64,000 bases of DNA from Methanoculleus sp. UBA430 (GTDB lineage Archaea > Halobacteriota > Methanomicrobia > Methanomicrobiales > Methanoculleaceae). Positions within the stretch are counted from its first letter, which is position 1, and every line of letters starts with the position of its first letter. The position numbers and the translations under genes are program-made. The stretch is from the NCBI RefSeq assembly GCF_002506585.1, contig NZ_DAXW01000011.1, forward strand, positions 454 through 64,453, given 5' to 3'. This document shows positions 33,752 through 43,189 of this stretch, one piece after another. Under the pieces are notes generated by a model, which was not told the origin of the DNA, ran no database searches, and worked only from the letters and a program-made list of their open reading frames with translations.

Positions 33752-35875
33752 ATGGATGAGAAAAGGACGGTGGATGAAAAGAGCAAACAGGAGCAGCTCG
33801 ATAAGGTCCGCGAGGACCCGGAGCGCGAGTACCTGACGACGAACCAGGGGGTGCGGGTGAGCCATACCGACGACTCGCTCAAGGCGGGGGAGCGGGGGCC
33901 GACGCTTCTGGAGGACTTTCACTTCCGCGAGAAGCTGACGCACTTCGACCACGAGCGGATCCCCGAGCGGGTCGTCCACGCCCGGGGATCGGGCGCTCAC
34001 GGGTATTTCCAGGTCTACGAACCGATGACCGAGTATACGCGAGCGGCGTTCCTGCAGGACCCGGAGAAGAAGACGCCGGTCTTCGTCCGGTTCTCGACCG
34101 TCGTCGGCTTTCGGGGCTCTGCCGATACGGTCAGGGATGTCAGGGGGTTCGCGACGAAGTTCTACACGGAAGAAGGGAACTACGACATCGTCGGCAACAA
34201 CATGCCGGTCTTCTTCATCGTGGACGCGATCAAGTTCCCCGACCTCGTCCACTCCATCAAGCCGGAGCAGCACCACCAGATGCCGCAGGCCTCCGCCGCA
34301 CACGACACCTTCTGGGACTTTGTCGGGAACCTCCCTGAGATCACGCATATGATCATGTGGGTCCTCTCGGACCGTGCGCTCCCGCGGAGTTACCGGATGA
34401 TGGAGGGCTTCGGAGTCAACACCTTCCGGTTCGTCAACGCCGGGGGGAAGGCACGGTTCGTCAAGTTCCACTGGCGGCCGCTGCTCGGCGTCCACTCGCT
34501 CGTCTGGGACGAGACGCAGAAGATCGCCGGCAAAGACCCGGACTTCAACCGCCGCGACCTCTGGGAGGCGATCGAGATGGGCGACTACCCGGAGTTCGAG
34601 TTCGGGGTGCAGATGATCGAGGAGGCGGACGAGCAGAACTTCGACTTCGACATCCTGGACGCGACGAAACTCTGGCCCGAGGAGGAGGTGCCGATCCGGT
34701 GGATCGGGAAGATGACCCTGAACAAAAACCCGGACAACTTCTTCGCGGAGACCGAGCAGGTCGCCTTCTGCCCGGCGAACATCGTGCCGGGCATTGACTT
34801 CTCCAACGACCCGCTCCTCCAGGGCCGGCTCTTCTCCTATCTCGACACCCAGTTGATACGCCTGGGGGGCCCGAACTTCCAGGAGATCCCGATCAACCGG
34901 CCGCTCGCGCCCGTCGCGAACAACCAGCGCGAGGGCTACCACCGGATGACGATCAACAGGGGCGAGGCGAGTTACTTCCCGAACGCGCTCGGCGAGAACA
35001 AGCCCCGCCCGGCATCGGTGAAGGAGGGGGGCTTTGCCCACTACCAGGAGAAGATCGAGGGAAAGAAGATCCGGGCCCGGAGCGAGAAGTTCAACGACTT
35101 CTTCAGCCAGGCGAAACTCTTCTGGAACAGCATGTCGGATCCGGAGAAGGAGCATATCGTCAAGGCCTTCCACTTCGAGCTCGGGAAGGTCTCGGACTTC
35201 GGGGTCCGCAAAAGGGTGGTGGACCTCATCAACAACGTCGACGGCGACCTTGCGATACGGATCGCCGAAGGGATCGGGGTGCCGCCCCCCGCGGAGAAGG
35301 GCGCGTCCTCCGGGACGAAGAAATCCCCGAACCTCAGCCAGGAGAGGACCGTCAAGGACACCGTCAAGAGCAGGAAGGTTGCGATCCTCGCCATGGAGGG
35401 GTATAACCACGACGAGGTGATGCAGGTCAAGCAGGCACTGAAAGAAGGTGGGGCTCACCCGCAGATCATCTCGCAGTTCCTCGGCACGGTCAAATCCGCC
35501 GACGGCAGGGAGATGGAGGTCGACAAGAGTTACGTCACCACCACCTCCGTCGTCTACGACGCCGTCTACATCCCGGGCGGGAAGCACGTGGAGACCCTGA
35601 AGAACCAGGGTTATGCTATCCACTTCGTCAACGAGGCCTTCAAACACTGCAAGCCGATCGGTGCGATAGGAGAAGGCATCGACCTTCTGAAGGCGTCGGG
35701 GATCAAGGGGGTCGCCTTTGTCGATGCCGGCTCCGGGGGAGAGGCCGTCGCCGAGATGGGGGTCGTGACCTGCGGGAGCCGGGGGAACGTGACCTCGTTT
35801 GCCGACCAGTTCAAGACGGCCATTGCGCAGCACCGCCACTGGGACCGGGAGAAGAAGGAGCAGGTGCCGGCCTGA
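33752..35875 (+). CDS. katE: large-subunit heme catalase with C-terminal DJ-1/PfpI-like domain
   Basis: The 707-residue enzyme has the distal histidine H76 (RVVHARGSGAHGYF), catalytic asparagine N149 (IVGNNMPVFF) and proximal tyrosine Y363 (RLFSYLDTQLIRLGG). Residues 545-700 form a flavodoxin/class I glutamine amidotransferase-like fold (VAILAMEGYNHDEVMQV, VYIPGGKHVETLK), which identifies the HPII-type (clade 2) catalases. It is the second catalase of this window. The gene has a promoter sharing the 12-mer AGTTACTTTTAT with the kdp operon. ATG 33752 follows GGTGAGAGAGT. Confidence 0.95.
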   Translation: MDEKRTVDEKSKQEQLDKVREDPEREYLTTNQGVRVSHTDDSLKAGERGPTLLEDFHFREKLTHFDHERIPERVVHARGSGAHGYFQVYEPMTEYTRAAFLQDPEKKTPVFVRFSTVVGFRGSADTVRDVRGFATKFYTEEGNYDIVGNNMPVFFIVDAIKFPDLVHSIKPEQHHQMPQASAAHDTFWDFVGNLPEITHMIMWVLSDRALPRSYRMMEGFGVNTFRFVNAGGKARFVKFHWRPLLGVHSLVWDETQKIAGKDPDFNRRDLWEAIEMGDYPEFEFGVQMIEEADEQNFDFDILDATKLWPEEEVPIRWIGKMTLNKNPDNFFAETEQVAFCPANIVPGIDFSNDPLLQGRLFSYLDTQLIRLGGPNFQEIPINRPLAPVANNQREGYHRMTINRGEASYFPNALGENKPRPASVKEGGFAHYQEKIEGKKIRARSEKFNDFFSQAKLFWNSMSDPEKEHIVKAFHFELGKVSDFGVRKRVVDLINNVDGDLAIRIAEGIGVPPPAEKGASSGTKKSPNLSQERTVKDTVKSRKVAILAMEGYNHDEVMQVKQALKEGGAHPQIISQFLGTVKSADGREMEVDKSYVTTTSVVYDAVYIPGGKHVETLKNQGYAIHFVNEAFKHCKPIGAIGEGIDLLKASGIKGVAFVDAGSGGEAVAEMGVVTCGSRGNVTSFADQFKTAIAQHRHWDREKKEQVPA

Positions 35876-35937
35876 TACGGGCCGTTGCAAGAAGAGCCCA
35901 GGACCTCCCCGGAGGTTCATTTTTCTGATGGAACGCT

Positions 35938-36384
35938 TTAACTGCGCAGCATCGGCGAGTTGAACCAGAGGCCGTAGAGCTGGTGCGACTCATCGCCCTG
36001 CTTGAAGACGAACCGGAGAGCCACCCCGTCCTCCCGCTCGAATGCCGCCTTGTAGGTCACGGCGATGAACTCACCGGTCTCCGTGACGGCGGGCTCCCTT
36101 CGGGATTCATAGAGCCCGATCCGGGACGTGACCGACTCACGGTTCCGCTCAAACGCGGCCTCGTCCAGGGCCTGCTTCATCTCCGGGCCGAAGTCGCGGG
36201 AATACATCGTGTAGTTGCCCTCGTTGAAGCCCTGCATGACGTTATCGGCGACCGGGTCGGCGTAGGCAAGCACCTCTGCCGCCTCCTCGCCGGAGAGCAC
36301 GGTCTCCTGGCTCGTGCAGCCGCAGGCGAAGACCGCGGCGAGGACCACGAGGACGGCGGGGAGTGGAATGTGAGAACGACTCAT
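35938..36384 (-). CDS. DUF3887 lipoprotein
   Basis: The 148-residue protein has a signal peptide with lipobox-like AAVFACGC and mature start TSQETVLSGEEAAEVLAYAD. The domain reads EGNYTMYSRDFGPEMKQALD to YGLWFNSPMLRS. This full-length form includes the helix missing in the copy at 26243. DUF3887 is a small domain with unknown role, possibly binding extracytoplasmic ligands. The ATG at 36384 lacks a strong ribosome site. Confidence 0.75.
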   Translation of the reverse strand: MSRSHIPLPAVLVVLAAVFACGCTSQETVLSGEEAAEVLAYADPVADNVMQGFNEGNYTMYSRDFGPEMKQALDEAAFERNRESVTSRIGLYESRREPAVTETGEFIAVTYKAAFEREDGVALRFVFKQGDESHQLYGLWFNSPMLRS

Positions 36385-36488
36385 GATAGAGTCTCGAACC
36401 GGCAGGTAATGAATGTAGGGATCGGATTGCCGGGAGGGAGAACCGCAACGGCAATCGGAGCGGTGCAGAGGCCGTCGACAGGGGAGCT

Positions 36489-36606
36489 ATGTTCCGGATC
36501 TTCCACCGGTTCGAGCGGTGCAGGGCGAAAGTCTCGGCCGCTTCACCGTCCGGACTGGTGGAGAGATACGGCGGTGTTCCGGTTTACGCTGAGGAAAGCA
36601 ACATAA
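36489..36606 (+). pseudogene. 3' relic of a sensor histidine kinase
   Basis: Pieces of the C-terminal ATPase of the kinase at 27952 can be read in order: FRIFHRFER, then LVERYGG, then (after a frameshift) FRFTLRKAT and the stop TAA at 36606. The intact kinase has AIFHRYE, LVERYGG and FRFTLKKA. The central G-rich box is missing and the gene is frameshifted, so it is a relic. Confidence 0.6.
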
Positions 36607-36696
36607 CCCTTCACCGATCCCGCCGCCGTCGGGACCCGATGGTCGAGCAGGGAGAGGACGAGACATCCTGCCACGGGGGATGCCGTTGCGCGAAGG

Positions 36697-36710
36697 AGTT
36701 ACTTTTATAG
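36697..36710 (+). promoter_or_regulatory. kdp operon promoter
   Basis: AGTTACTTTTATAG carries a TATA box (TTTTATA) about 50 bases before the kdpA ATG at 36755. The first 12 bases are identical to the sequence before katE at 33659-33670, which may be a shared BRE/TATA element. Confidence 0.55.
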
Positions 36711-36754
36711 TAATAGGAATATCCTTCCGAGCAGATAGAAATCGGCGGTCCGCA

Positions 36755-38461
36755 ATGGCACAACCTGCACCGCTCCTCGACGGGTCACTCTTCATCGCGT
36801 TCTTCACAGCAGTCACCATCACGGGAGTGCTCTTTGGCCGGTATATGGCGCACGTGTTCTCCGGGGACTACTCCCGCGGCATCCCCGGAGCGCTGGAGGC
36901 CCGGCTCTTTCGCTTCATCGGCACGTCCGCCGGCGAGGAGGATGACTGGAAGGGATACGCACGGGAGATGCTCATCTTCAACGGCATCGGGTTTATCGCT
37001 CTCCTCGCGCTTCTCCTGCTGCAGGGTTACCTGCCGCTGAACCCGGAAGGCTGCGGTGCATTCGACCCCGGCACGGCAGTCCATACGGCGGCAAGCTTCG
37101 TCACCAACACCAACTACCAGATCTACGCAGGGGAGGTCTCCGCGAGTTACCTGACCCAGATGGCCGGCTTCACGGTCCAGAACTTCCTCTCGGCCGCCAC
37201 CGGGATCTGCATCGCCGTCGCGGTGATGCGGGGAGTCACCCGCCGGTCGACCGACCGGATCGGCAACTTCCGGGTGGACGTGACCCGGTGCGTCCTCTAC
37301 ATCCTTCTCCCGGTTGCATTCGCCGCCGCCCTCCTGCTCGTCTCGCAGGGGGTCATCCAGAACGTCGACCCCTACGTGCATGCCGCGGGGTACGGCCCGG
37401 CCGGACCGCAGACGATCGCCATGGGGCCTGTCGCCTCCCAGGAGGCCGTCAAGGAGTTCGGCACGAACGGGGGCGGGTTCTTCAATGCCAACTCCGCCCA
37501 CCCCTACGAGAACCCGACACCGTTCGCCAACCTCGTAGAGATCTTCCTGATCCTCCTGATCCCGGTCTCGCTGCCCTTTGCCTTCGGGCGGATGGCGGGG
37601 TCGATGCGGCAGGGATGGGCCATCTACATCGTCATGCTCGCGATCTACCTCCCCGCCCTCGGCACGCTCTATGTTGCGGAACTGGGCGGCAACCCGCTCA
37701 TGGAGCAGTTCGACGTGACCGGGGTCTCGATGGAGGGAAAAGAGGCCCGTTTCGGGCTCGGCGGCACCGCCCTCTTTGCCGCCTCCACCACCGCGACGCC
37801 CTGCGGGGCGGTCAACGCCATGTTCGACTCCTTCATGCCGATTGCAGGCATGGTACCGATGCTCCTGATCCTGCTCGGCGAAGTCGTCTTCGGCGGAGTG
37901 GGATCGGGGTTCTATACCTTTATCGGTTTTATCGTGCTCGCCGTCTTCATCGCCGGGCTGATGATCGGGAGATCCCCCGAGTATCTCGGAAAGAAGATCG
38001 AGGTCCGGGAGATGCGCATGGCCGTTCTCACGGTCCTGGTGCCGGGCGTCCTCGTCCTCATCCTCACGGGGATCGCGCTGCTCCTCCCCGGCACGGCCGA
38101 AGCGATGCACAACCCGGGTCCGCACGGCCTCTCCGAACTCGTCTACACGTTTGCCTCCATGTCCAACAACAACGGGAGCGCGTTTGCCGGGTTCGACGCT
38201 TCAGGGATTTTTTATGCGCTCACCGGCGCCGCGGCGATGGCCATCGGGCGGTTTGTCCCGGCGGTCGCGATGCTCGCCCTCGCCGGGTCGATAGCGCAGA
38301 AGAAGACCGTCCCACCGGGACCCGGGACCCTGGCAACCGCGTCGGCAACGTTCACCGTCTGGACGATCCTGGTGATCCTGATCGTCGGGGCGCTCACGTT
38401 CTTCCCTCTCTTCGCCATGGGGCCGATCGCCGACCACCTGCTGCTCTTCGGAGGCGGGTAG
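36755..38461 (+). CDS. kdpA: potassium-transporting ATPase subunit A
   Basis: The 568-residue protein is the K+-channel-like subunit of the Kdp pump. It has about ten membrane segments and the selectivity-region blocks TNTNYQIYAGE, GTNGGGFFNANSAHPYENP and ASTTATPCGAVNAMFDSF. The ATG at 36755 was taken because the family begins just before the first membrane helix; the 25 in-frame residues upstream look non-coding. It is followed by kdpB after four bases. Kdp is induced under low potassium or osmotic stress in bacteria. Confidence 0.96.
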   Translation: MAQPAPLLDGSLFIAFFTAVTITGVLFGRYMAHVFSGDYSRGIPGALEARLFRFIGTSAGEEDDWKGYAREMLIFNGIGFIALLALLLLQGYLPLNPEGCGAFDPGTAVHTAASFVTNTNYQIYAGEVSASYLTQMAGFTVQNFLSAATGICIAVAVMRGVTRRSTDRIGNFRVDVTRCVLYILLPVAFAAALLLVSQGVIQNVDPYVHAAGYGPAGPQTIAMGPVASQEAVKEFGTNGGGFFNANSAHPYENPTPFANLVEIFLILLIPVSLPFAFGRMAGSMRQGWAIYIVMLAIYLPALGTLYVAELGGNPLMEQFDVTGVSMEGKEARFGLGGTALFAASTTATPCGAVNAMFDSFMPIAGMVPMLLILLGEVVFGGVGSGFYTFIGFIVLAVFIAGLMIGRSPEYLGKKIEVREMRMAVLTVLVPGVLVLILTGIALLLPGTAEAMHNPGPHGLSELVYTFASMSNNNGSAFAGFDASGIFYALTGAAAMAIGRFVPAVAMLALAGSIAQKKTVPPGPGTLATASATFTVWTILVILIVGALTFFPLFAMGPIADHLLLFGGG

Positions 38462-38465
38462 CCCG

Positions 38466-40529
38466 ATGGCCAGGAAGCGGTACCCCCGGTTCGGGGCCTT
38501 CGAACCGGGTCTCATCCGCAAAGCACTAGTCGGGAGCGTGCTCAAGCTGGACCCGCGCAGGCAGATCGAGAACCCCGTGATGCTGGCGGTGGAGGTAGGG
38601 GGGATCGTCACGACGGCAGGGTTCTTCGTCGGCCTCTCGGCCGCCACCGGAGAACAGTCGTTATTCACCGGCCTCGTCTCCCTCTGGCTCTGGCTGACGG
38701 TGCTCTTCTCTAACTTCGCTGAATCCCTCTCCGAGGGGAGGGGAAAGGCGCGGGCGGCGTCGCTCCGGCAGTCCCGCACCAGCGTGCCCGCACGCCGCCT
38801 CGAGAGAGAGACGTTCGATGCCCCGGCAAACGAGGTCGCCTCCTCCGACCTCCGGCCGGGCGACCTCGTCCTGGTGAGGGAAAGCGAGATTATCCCCGGC
38901 GACGGGGAGGTGGTCAGGGGAGCCGCCCTCGTCAACGAAGCGGCCATCACCGGAGAGTCCGCGCCGGTGGTGCGCGAGGCGGGAGGGGACCGCAGCGCGG
39001 TGACGGGGGGGACAACGGTGCTTGCAAACGAGATCATCGTCCGGGTAACCACGGAGCCCGGCCGGACCTTCCTCGACCGCATGATCGCCATGGTCGAGGG
39101 GGCCGAACGGCGCAAGACGCCCAACGAGGTCGCGCTCGAGATCCTGCTCCTGGCGCTGACCGCCGTCTTCCTGGCAGTCGTCGGCAACATTCACCCGGTA
39201 TCCGCCTACAGCGCCTCGTTCACCGGTTCAGGCGCTCCTGCGAGCCTCACGGTGCTGGTCGCACTCTTCGTCTGCCTGGCCCCGACGACCATCGCGGCAC
39301 TCCTCCCGGCGATCGGGATCGCCGGCATGGACCGGCTCTTCCAGCGCAACATCGTCGCACTCTCCGGCCGGGCGATCGAGGCGGCAGGCGACGTCAACGT
39401 CCTGCTCCTCGACAAGACCGGGACGATCACCCTTGGAAACCGCCAGGCGACGGAGTTCGTCCCGGTGGAAGGGCAGTCCCGGGACGAACTGATGCAGGCC
39501 TCCCTTCTCTCCTCGTACGCCGATGAGACGCCGGAAGGGAGGAGCATCCTTGCCCTTGTCCGGGAGAAGACCGGCACCGCACCGGCCTGCCCCCCGGGTG
39601 CACGGTTCATCCCGTTCTCGGCCGCCACCCGGGTGAGCGGCGCCGAGTGCGGCGAGACGTTGTACCTGAAGGGAGCCGCCGACGCGATCACGAGGCTCGT
39701 CCCCGAACGCGGAGGAACGGTGCCCCCGGACCTGGCGACGAAAGTGAATGGGATTGCATCGGCAGGAGGCACGCCGCTCGTGGTGGCCGAGAACGAGACG
39801 GTCCTCGGCGTGATCTTCCTCAAGGATATCTTAAAGACCGGCATCCGGGAACGGTTTGCCGACCTTCGCCGGATCGGGATACGGACGGTCATGATCACGG
39901 GCGACAACCCGCTCACCGCGGCTGCAATCGCAGCGGAAGCGGGTGTGGACGACTACCTTGCCGAGGCGAAGCCGGACGACAAGTTGAGGCTGATCCGCGA
40001 GACGCAGGACGAGGGCTACATGGTCGCCATGACCGGCGACGGGACCAACGATGCGCCCGCCCTCGCCCAGGCCGATGTGGCGGTGGCCATGAACAACGGG
40101 ACCCAGCCGGCGCGGGAAGCGGCCAATATCATCGATCTGGACAGCGATCCCACCAAACTGCTGGATATCGTCGAGATTGGCAAAGAGATCCTGATGACCC
40201 GCGGAGCCCTCACCACGTTCTCCATAGCAAACGACATCGCCAAGTACTTCGCCATCATCCCGGCTGCACTGGTCGGGATCTACCCGCAGCTCGCCGTCCT
40301 GAACATCATGGACCTCGCCACCCCGCAGTCGGCCATCCTCTCCGCGGTCATCTTCAACGCCCTGGTCATCCCGCTCCTGATACCGGTCGCGCTTGCCGGA
40401 GTGCGGTTCAAACCGATGCCGGCATCGAGGCTCTTTGCCTACAACCTGATCATCTTCGGGATCGGGGGCCTCGCCGCCCCGTTCATCGGCATCAAAGCGC
40501 TCGACCTCCTGATCGCCGGAGTTCTGTAG
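38466..40529 (+). CDS. kdpB: potassium-transporting P-type ATPase subunit B
   Basis: The 687-residue ATPase has the phosphorylation motif DKTGT with D316, the TGES motif in AAITGESAPV, MITGDNPLTAAAIA and TGDGTNDAPALAQADV. These are standard for the KdpB class of P-type ATPases. It energises K+ uptake through KdpA. The ATG at 38466 follows the kdpA stop by four bases, so the genes are translationally coupled. Confidence 0.97.
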   Translation: MARKRYPRFGAFEPGLIRKALVGSVLKLDPRRQIENPVMLAVEVGGIVTTAGFFVGLSAATGEQSLFTGLVSLWLWLTVLFSNFAESLSEGRGKARAASLRQSRTSVPARRLERETFDAPANEVASSDLRPGDLVLVRESEIIPGDGEVVRGAALVNEAAITGESAPVVREAGGDRSAVTGGTTVLANEIIVRVTTEPGRTFLDRMIAMVEGAERRKTPNEVALEILLLALTAVFLAVVGNIHPVSAYSASFTGSGAPASLTVLVALFVCLAPTTIAALLPAIGIAGMDRLFQRNIVALSGRAIEAAGDVNVLLLDKTGTITLGNRQATEFVPVEGQSRDELMQASLLSSYADETPEGRSILALVREKTGTAPACPPGARFIPFSAATRVSGAECGETLYLKGAADAITRLVPERGGTVPPDLATKVNGIASAGGTPLVVAENETVLGVIFLKDILKTGIRERFADLRRIGIRTVMITGDNPLTAAAIAAEAGVDDYLAEAKPDDKLRLIRETQDEGYMVAMTGDGTNDAPALAQADVAVAMNNGTQPAREAANIIDLDSDPTKLLDIVEIGKEILMTRGALTTFSIANDIAKYFAIIPAALVGIYPQLAVLNIMDLATPQSAILSAVIFNALVIPLLIPVALAGVRFKPMPASRLFAYNLIIFGIGGLAAPFIGIKALDLLIAGVL

Positions 40530-40540
40530 AGAGTATACCC

Positions 40541-41125
40541 ATGACGGCGATACGACAGGCAGTAACAAGCGGTCTGCTCCTCTTCCTCGTCCTCTTCGCC
40601 ATCACGGGATTCGCCTACCCCCTGGCAGTGACGCTCATCGCCGGTGCGGCATTTCCGTACCAGGCCCACGGGAGCCTGGTCGTCGACGGCCAGGGCCGGG
40701 TGATCGGCTCGGACCTGATCGGCCAGAACTTCAGCGCACCGTTCTACTTCCAGGGCCGCCCCTCGGAGACACCGATCACCGCTTACAACGCCTCCGCCTC
40801 CGGAGGGTCGAACCTTGCGCCCGGAAATCCCCTGCTCCTCGAACATATCGCGGACCGGGTGAGGGCTCTCCGGAACGCCGGCGTGCAGGGCCCGATCCCG
40901 TCCGATCTCGTCATGGCTTCGGGGAGCGGTCTTGACCCCGCGATCAGTCTGGATGCCGCGCTGGTGCAGGTCCCCGCCGTCGCAGAGGCGCGCGGTCTCC
41001 CGGAGAACGAAGTCCACGCGCTCGTTCTCGCCTGGGCAGAGAGCCTGCCGGCCCCGTTCGTAGAACCCTGCATCAATGTCCTCTCGCTCAACCGTGAGCT
41101 GGACCGCCTGGACGGGAGGGACTGA
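40541..41125 (+). CDS. kdpC: potassium-transporting ATPase subunit C
   Basis: The 194-residue protein has one membrane segment (residues 9-32), then the typical KdpC blocks GSDLIGQNFSAPFYFQGRPS, YNASASGGSNLAPGNP and DPAISLDAALVQVPAVAEAR. It stabilises the KdpAB complex. It begins 11 bases after kdpB and overlaps the start of the KdpD-like gene. Confidence 0.95.
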   Translation: MTAIRQAVTSGLLLFLVLFAITGFAYPLAVTLIAGAAFPYQAHGSLVVDGQGRVIGSDLIGQNFSAPFYFQGRPSETPITAYNASASGGSNLAPGNPLLLEHIADRVRALRNAGVQGPIPSDLVMASGSGLDPAISLDAALVQVPAVAEARGLPENEVHALVLAWAESLPAPFVEPCINVLSLNRELDRLDGRD

Positions 41126-43062
41126 ACACGGCAGAAAGGATCGCTGAGGAAGGCCGCCCTCTGCCGGAGGACCTGCTCGCCGTTGCAGAGCGGGCGGAGC
41201 AGAGAGCCGGGAAGGGGCAGCTGACGATCTACCTGGGTTACGCCGCCGGTGTCGGGAAGACCTACGCGATGCTGGAGGACGCACTCAGCCACCGGGGCGA
41301 CGGGCTCGACGTCGTGATCGGGTATGTGGAGACGCACGGCAGGGCAGAGACGAACGCGCTCGCCGCAAGGCTCGAAGCAATCCCCCCGGTTCGCAGCGAT
41401 TACCGGGGACTCACGCTGCGGGAGCCGGATATCGACGCGATTCTCAGGCGGCGCCCGCAGATCGTCCTCATCGACGAGCTTGCGCACACCGATGCTCCGG
41501 GGAGCCGCCACATAAAACGTTACCAGGACATCGAGGAGATCCTTCACGCGGGGATATCGGTCTATACCACCGTCAACATCCAGCACATCGAGAGCCAGAA
41601 CGACATCGTCGCCCAGATCACGGGCATCCGTGTCGCGGAGACGGTCCCGGACACGTTCTTCTACGATGCCGACGAGATTCGCCTGATAGATATCCCGCCG
41701 GAGGAACTCCGGATCCGCCTCCGCGCCGGGAAGGTCTATGTCCGGGATATGGCCGAACAGGCCGTCCGGCGATTCTTCAGCGTCGAGAATCTCCTGGCGC
41801 TCCGGCAGATCGCTCTCCGGTTTATGGCGCAGGTCACCGACCGCCAGATGCTCACCTGCATGCGGGCAAGGGCCATCCCGGGCCCGTGGCCTGCCGGGGA
41901 ACGGCTTCTCGTGGGGATACGCCCCGGCCCGACGGCGGACCAGATGGTTCGTGCGGCATACCGCCTTGCGGACAGGTTCCGTGCGGACTGGATCGTGATC
42001 TCCATCGGGACCGAGAGCGAGCAGAACCTCACGGACCGGGAACGGCGGTGGCTCAACGACGCGATGGAGACGGCAAGGAACCTCGGGGGGCGGATCGTCC
42101 GTTACCGCGGAGGGGACGTTCCGGGGGAGCTGATCCGGTATGCCCGGCAGCACAACGTCACCATGATCATGCTCGGTAAACCCCGCGGACTGGACATCTT
42201 CTACTCTCCCGTATACCGCATCATGGTCCGGTCAAAGGGGATCGATATCTTCCTCTACGAACCGAAAGCAGCGGTAAGCATCCCAATCCACAGGCAACTG
42301 CCGCAGTTTGTGAACTTAAACCTCATCATCAGCGCAATACTCATCGCGCTTGTGACGATTATGAACTACTTCCTGCGAAATGTCATCAGTTCGTCAAACA
42401 TGCTCATCATCCAGTTGATTCCGGTGGTGGCGGCAGCGCTCTTGTTCCGCCGGGGCACAGCGATCATCACCGCTATCGTAAGCATCCTGATCTTCGACTT
42501 CGTTTTTGTGGTTCCCTACTACACGCTTACAATCACCGACTGGGAGTATTTCATCTCATTTGTGGGATACGTGGTCATTGCGTTCATCATCAGCGGTCTC
42601 GCAACAAGGCTCCGCTACCTGCTCCCGCAGATACGGAGGAGCGAGGCAACGGTTGAGGCCGTCACCGTCCTCTCCCGCGATCTGGTGAACGTCGCACACC
42701 GCCAGGAGATCTTCGATACGCTCTATCGACACATGAAGCAGTTCGGCGAGGGAGCATTTGCCGTTCTCACGCCGGATACGGGGGGGCTCTTCGTGAACGT
42801 CGGGGACCCCGGTTATCCGCTCACCCCAAAAGAGCGGACGATTGCCCGGTGGGCCTTCGAGAACGGCCGGACAGCGGGGAGAGGCACCGATACCCTCCCG
42901 ATGGGCATAGGACACTACGTTCCGATGAAGGCATCCGGGGTTACGTTCGGCGTCCTGGCGTTCGCGTTCAGGGACCCGGAGGAGGTGCTTACGCCGGAGA
43001 ATAAGGACATCCTCCAGACCATGGCATACCTGGGGGCTCTGGCCCTGGAACGGGTAGAGTGA
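41122..43062 (+). CDS. kdpD: KdpD-like sensor lacking the histidine kinase domain
   Basis: The reading frame overlaps the kdpC stop (CTGA). The KdpD N-terminal domain shows Walker A GYAAGVGKT (39-47 from the CTG), VIGYVETHGR, IVLIDELAHTDAPGSRH and TTVNIQHIESQND. A universal-stress-like domain (LLVGIRPGPTADQMVRAAY onward), four membrane segments (from about residue 392) and a GAF-like domain follow. The protein ends at LEREVE-like ALALERVE, where the kinase H-box would start. No ATG/GTG/TTG precedes the P-loop, so the likely start is CTG 41122; the first ATG (41269) would destroy the P-loop. It can sense K+ or turgor but cannot phosphorylate. Confidence 0.85.
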   Translation: MNTAERIAEEGRPLPEDLLAVAERAEQRAGKGQLTIYLGYAAGVGKTYAMLEDALSHRGDGLDVVIGYVETHGRAETNALAARLEAIPPVRSDYRGLTLREPDIDAILRRRPQIVLIDELAHTDAPGSRHIKRYQDIEEILHAGISVYTTVNIQHIESQNDIVAQITGIRVAETVPDTFFYDADEIRLIDIPPEELRIRLRAGKVYVRDMAEQAVRRFFSVENLLALRQIALRFMAQVTDRQMLTCMRARAIPGPWPAGERLLVGIRPGPTADQMVRAAYRLADRFRADWIVISIGTESEQNLTDRERRWLNDAMETARNLGGRIVRYRGGDVPGELIRYARQHNVTMIMLGKPRGLDIFYSPVYRIMVRSKGIDIFLYEPKAAVSIPIHRQLPQFVNLNLIISAILIALVTIMNYFLRNVISSSNMLIIQLIPVVAAALLFRRGTAIITAIVSILIFDFVFVVPYYTLTITDWEYFISFVGYVVIAFIISGLATRLRYLLPQIRRSEATVEAVTVLSRDLVNVAHRQEIFDTLYRHMKQFGEGAFAVLTPDTGGLFVNVGDPGYPLTPKERTIARWAFENGRTAGRGTDTLPMGIGHYVPMKASGVTFGVLAFAFRDPEEVLTPENKDILQTMAYLGALALERVE

Positions 43063-43189
43063 GCGAACCGTCCCTGCCGCCGACGCCGGCAAGCGAGGGG
43101 CGCTCCAGGCTAAATCCCGGTACGGCAGGCGATACCCGGGAAGAAGGCCCGGCTCCGGGGAGGTGCGGACGATCTGAGACGCAACCTCT

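Larger units (their letters stand above)
36385..36754. other. gap with a kinase relic and the kdp promoter
   Basis: No intact gene. The kinase relic at 36489-36606 and the promoter at 36697-36710 are listed separately; the remaining sequence carries nothing recognisable. Confidence 0.5.

Noticed and set aside
36680..36754. 25-residue N-terminal extension of KdpA
   Set aside because: It overlaps the promoter TATA box and has no similarity to KdpA starts.
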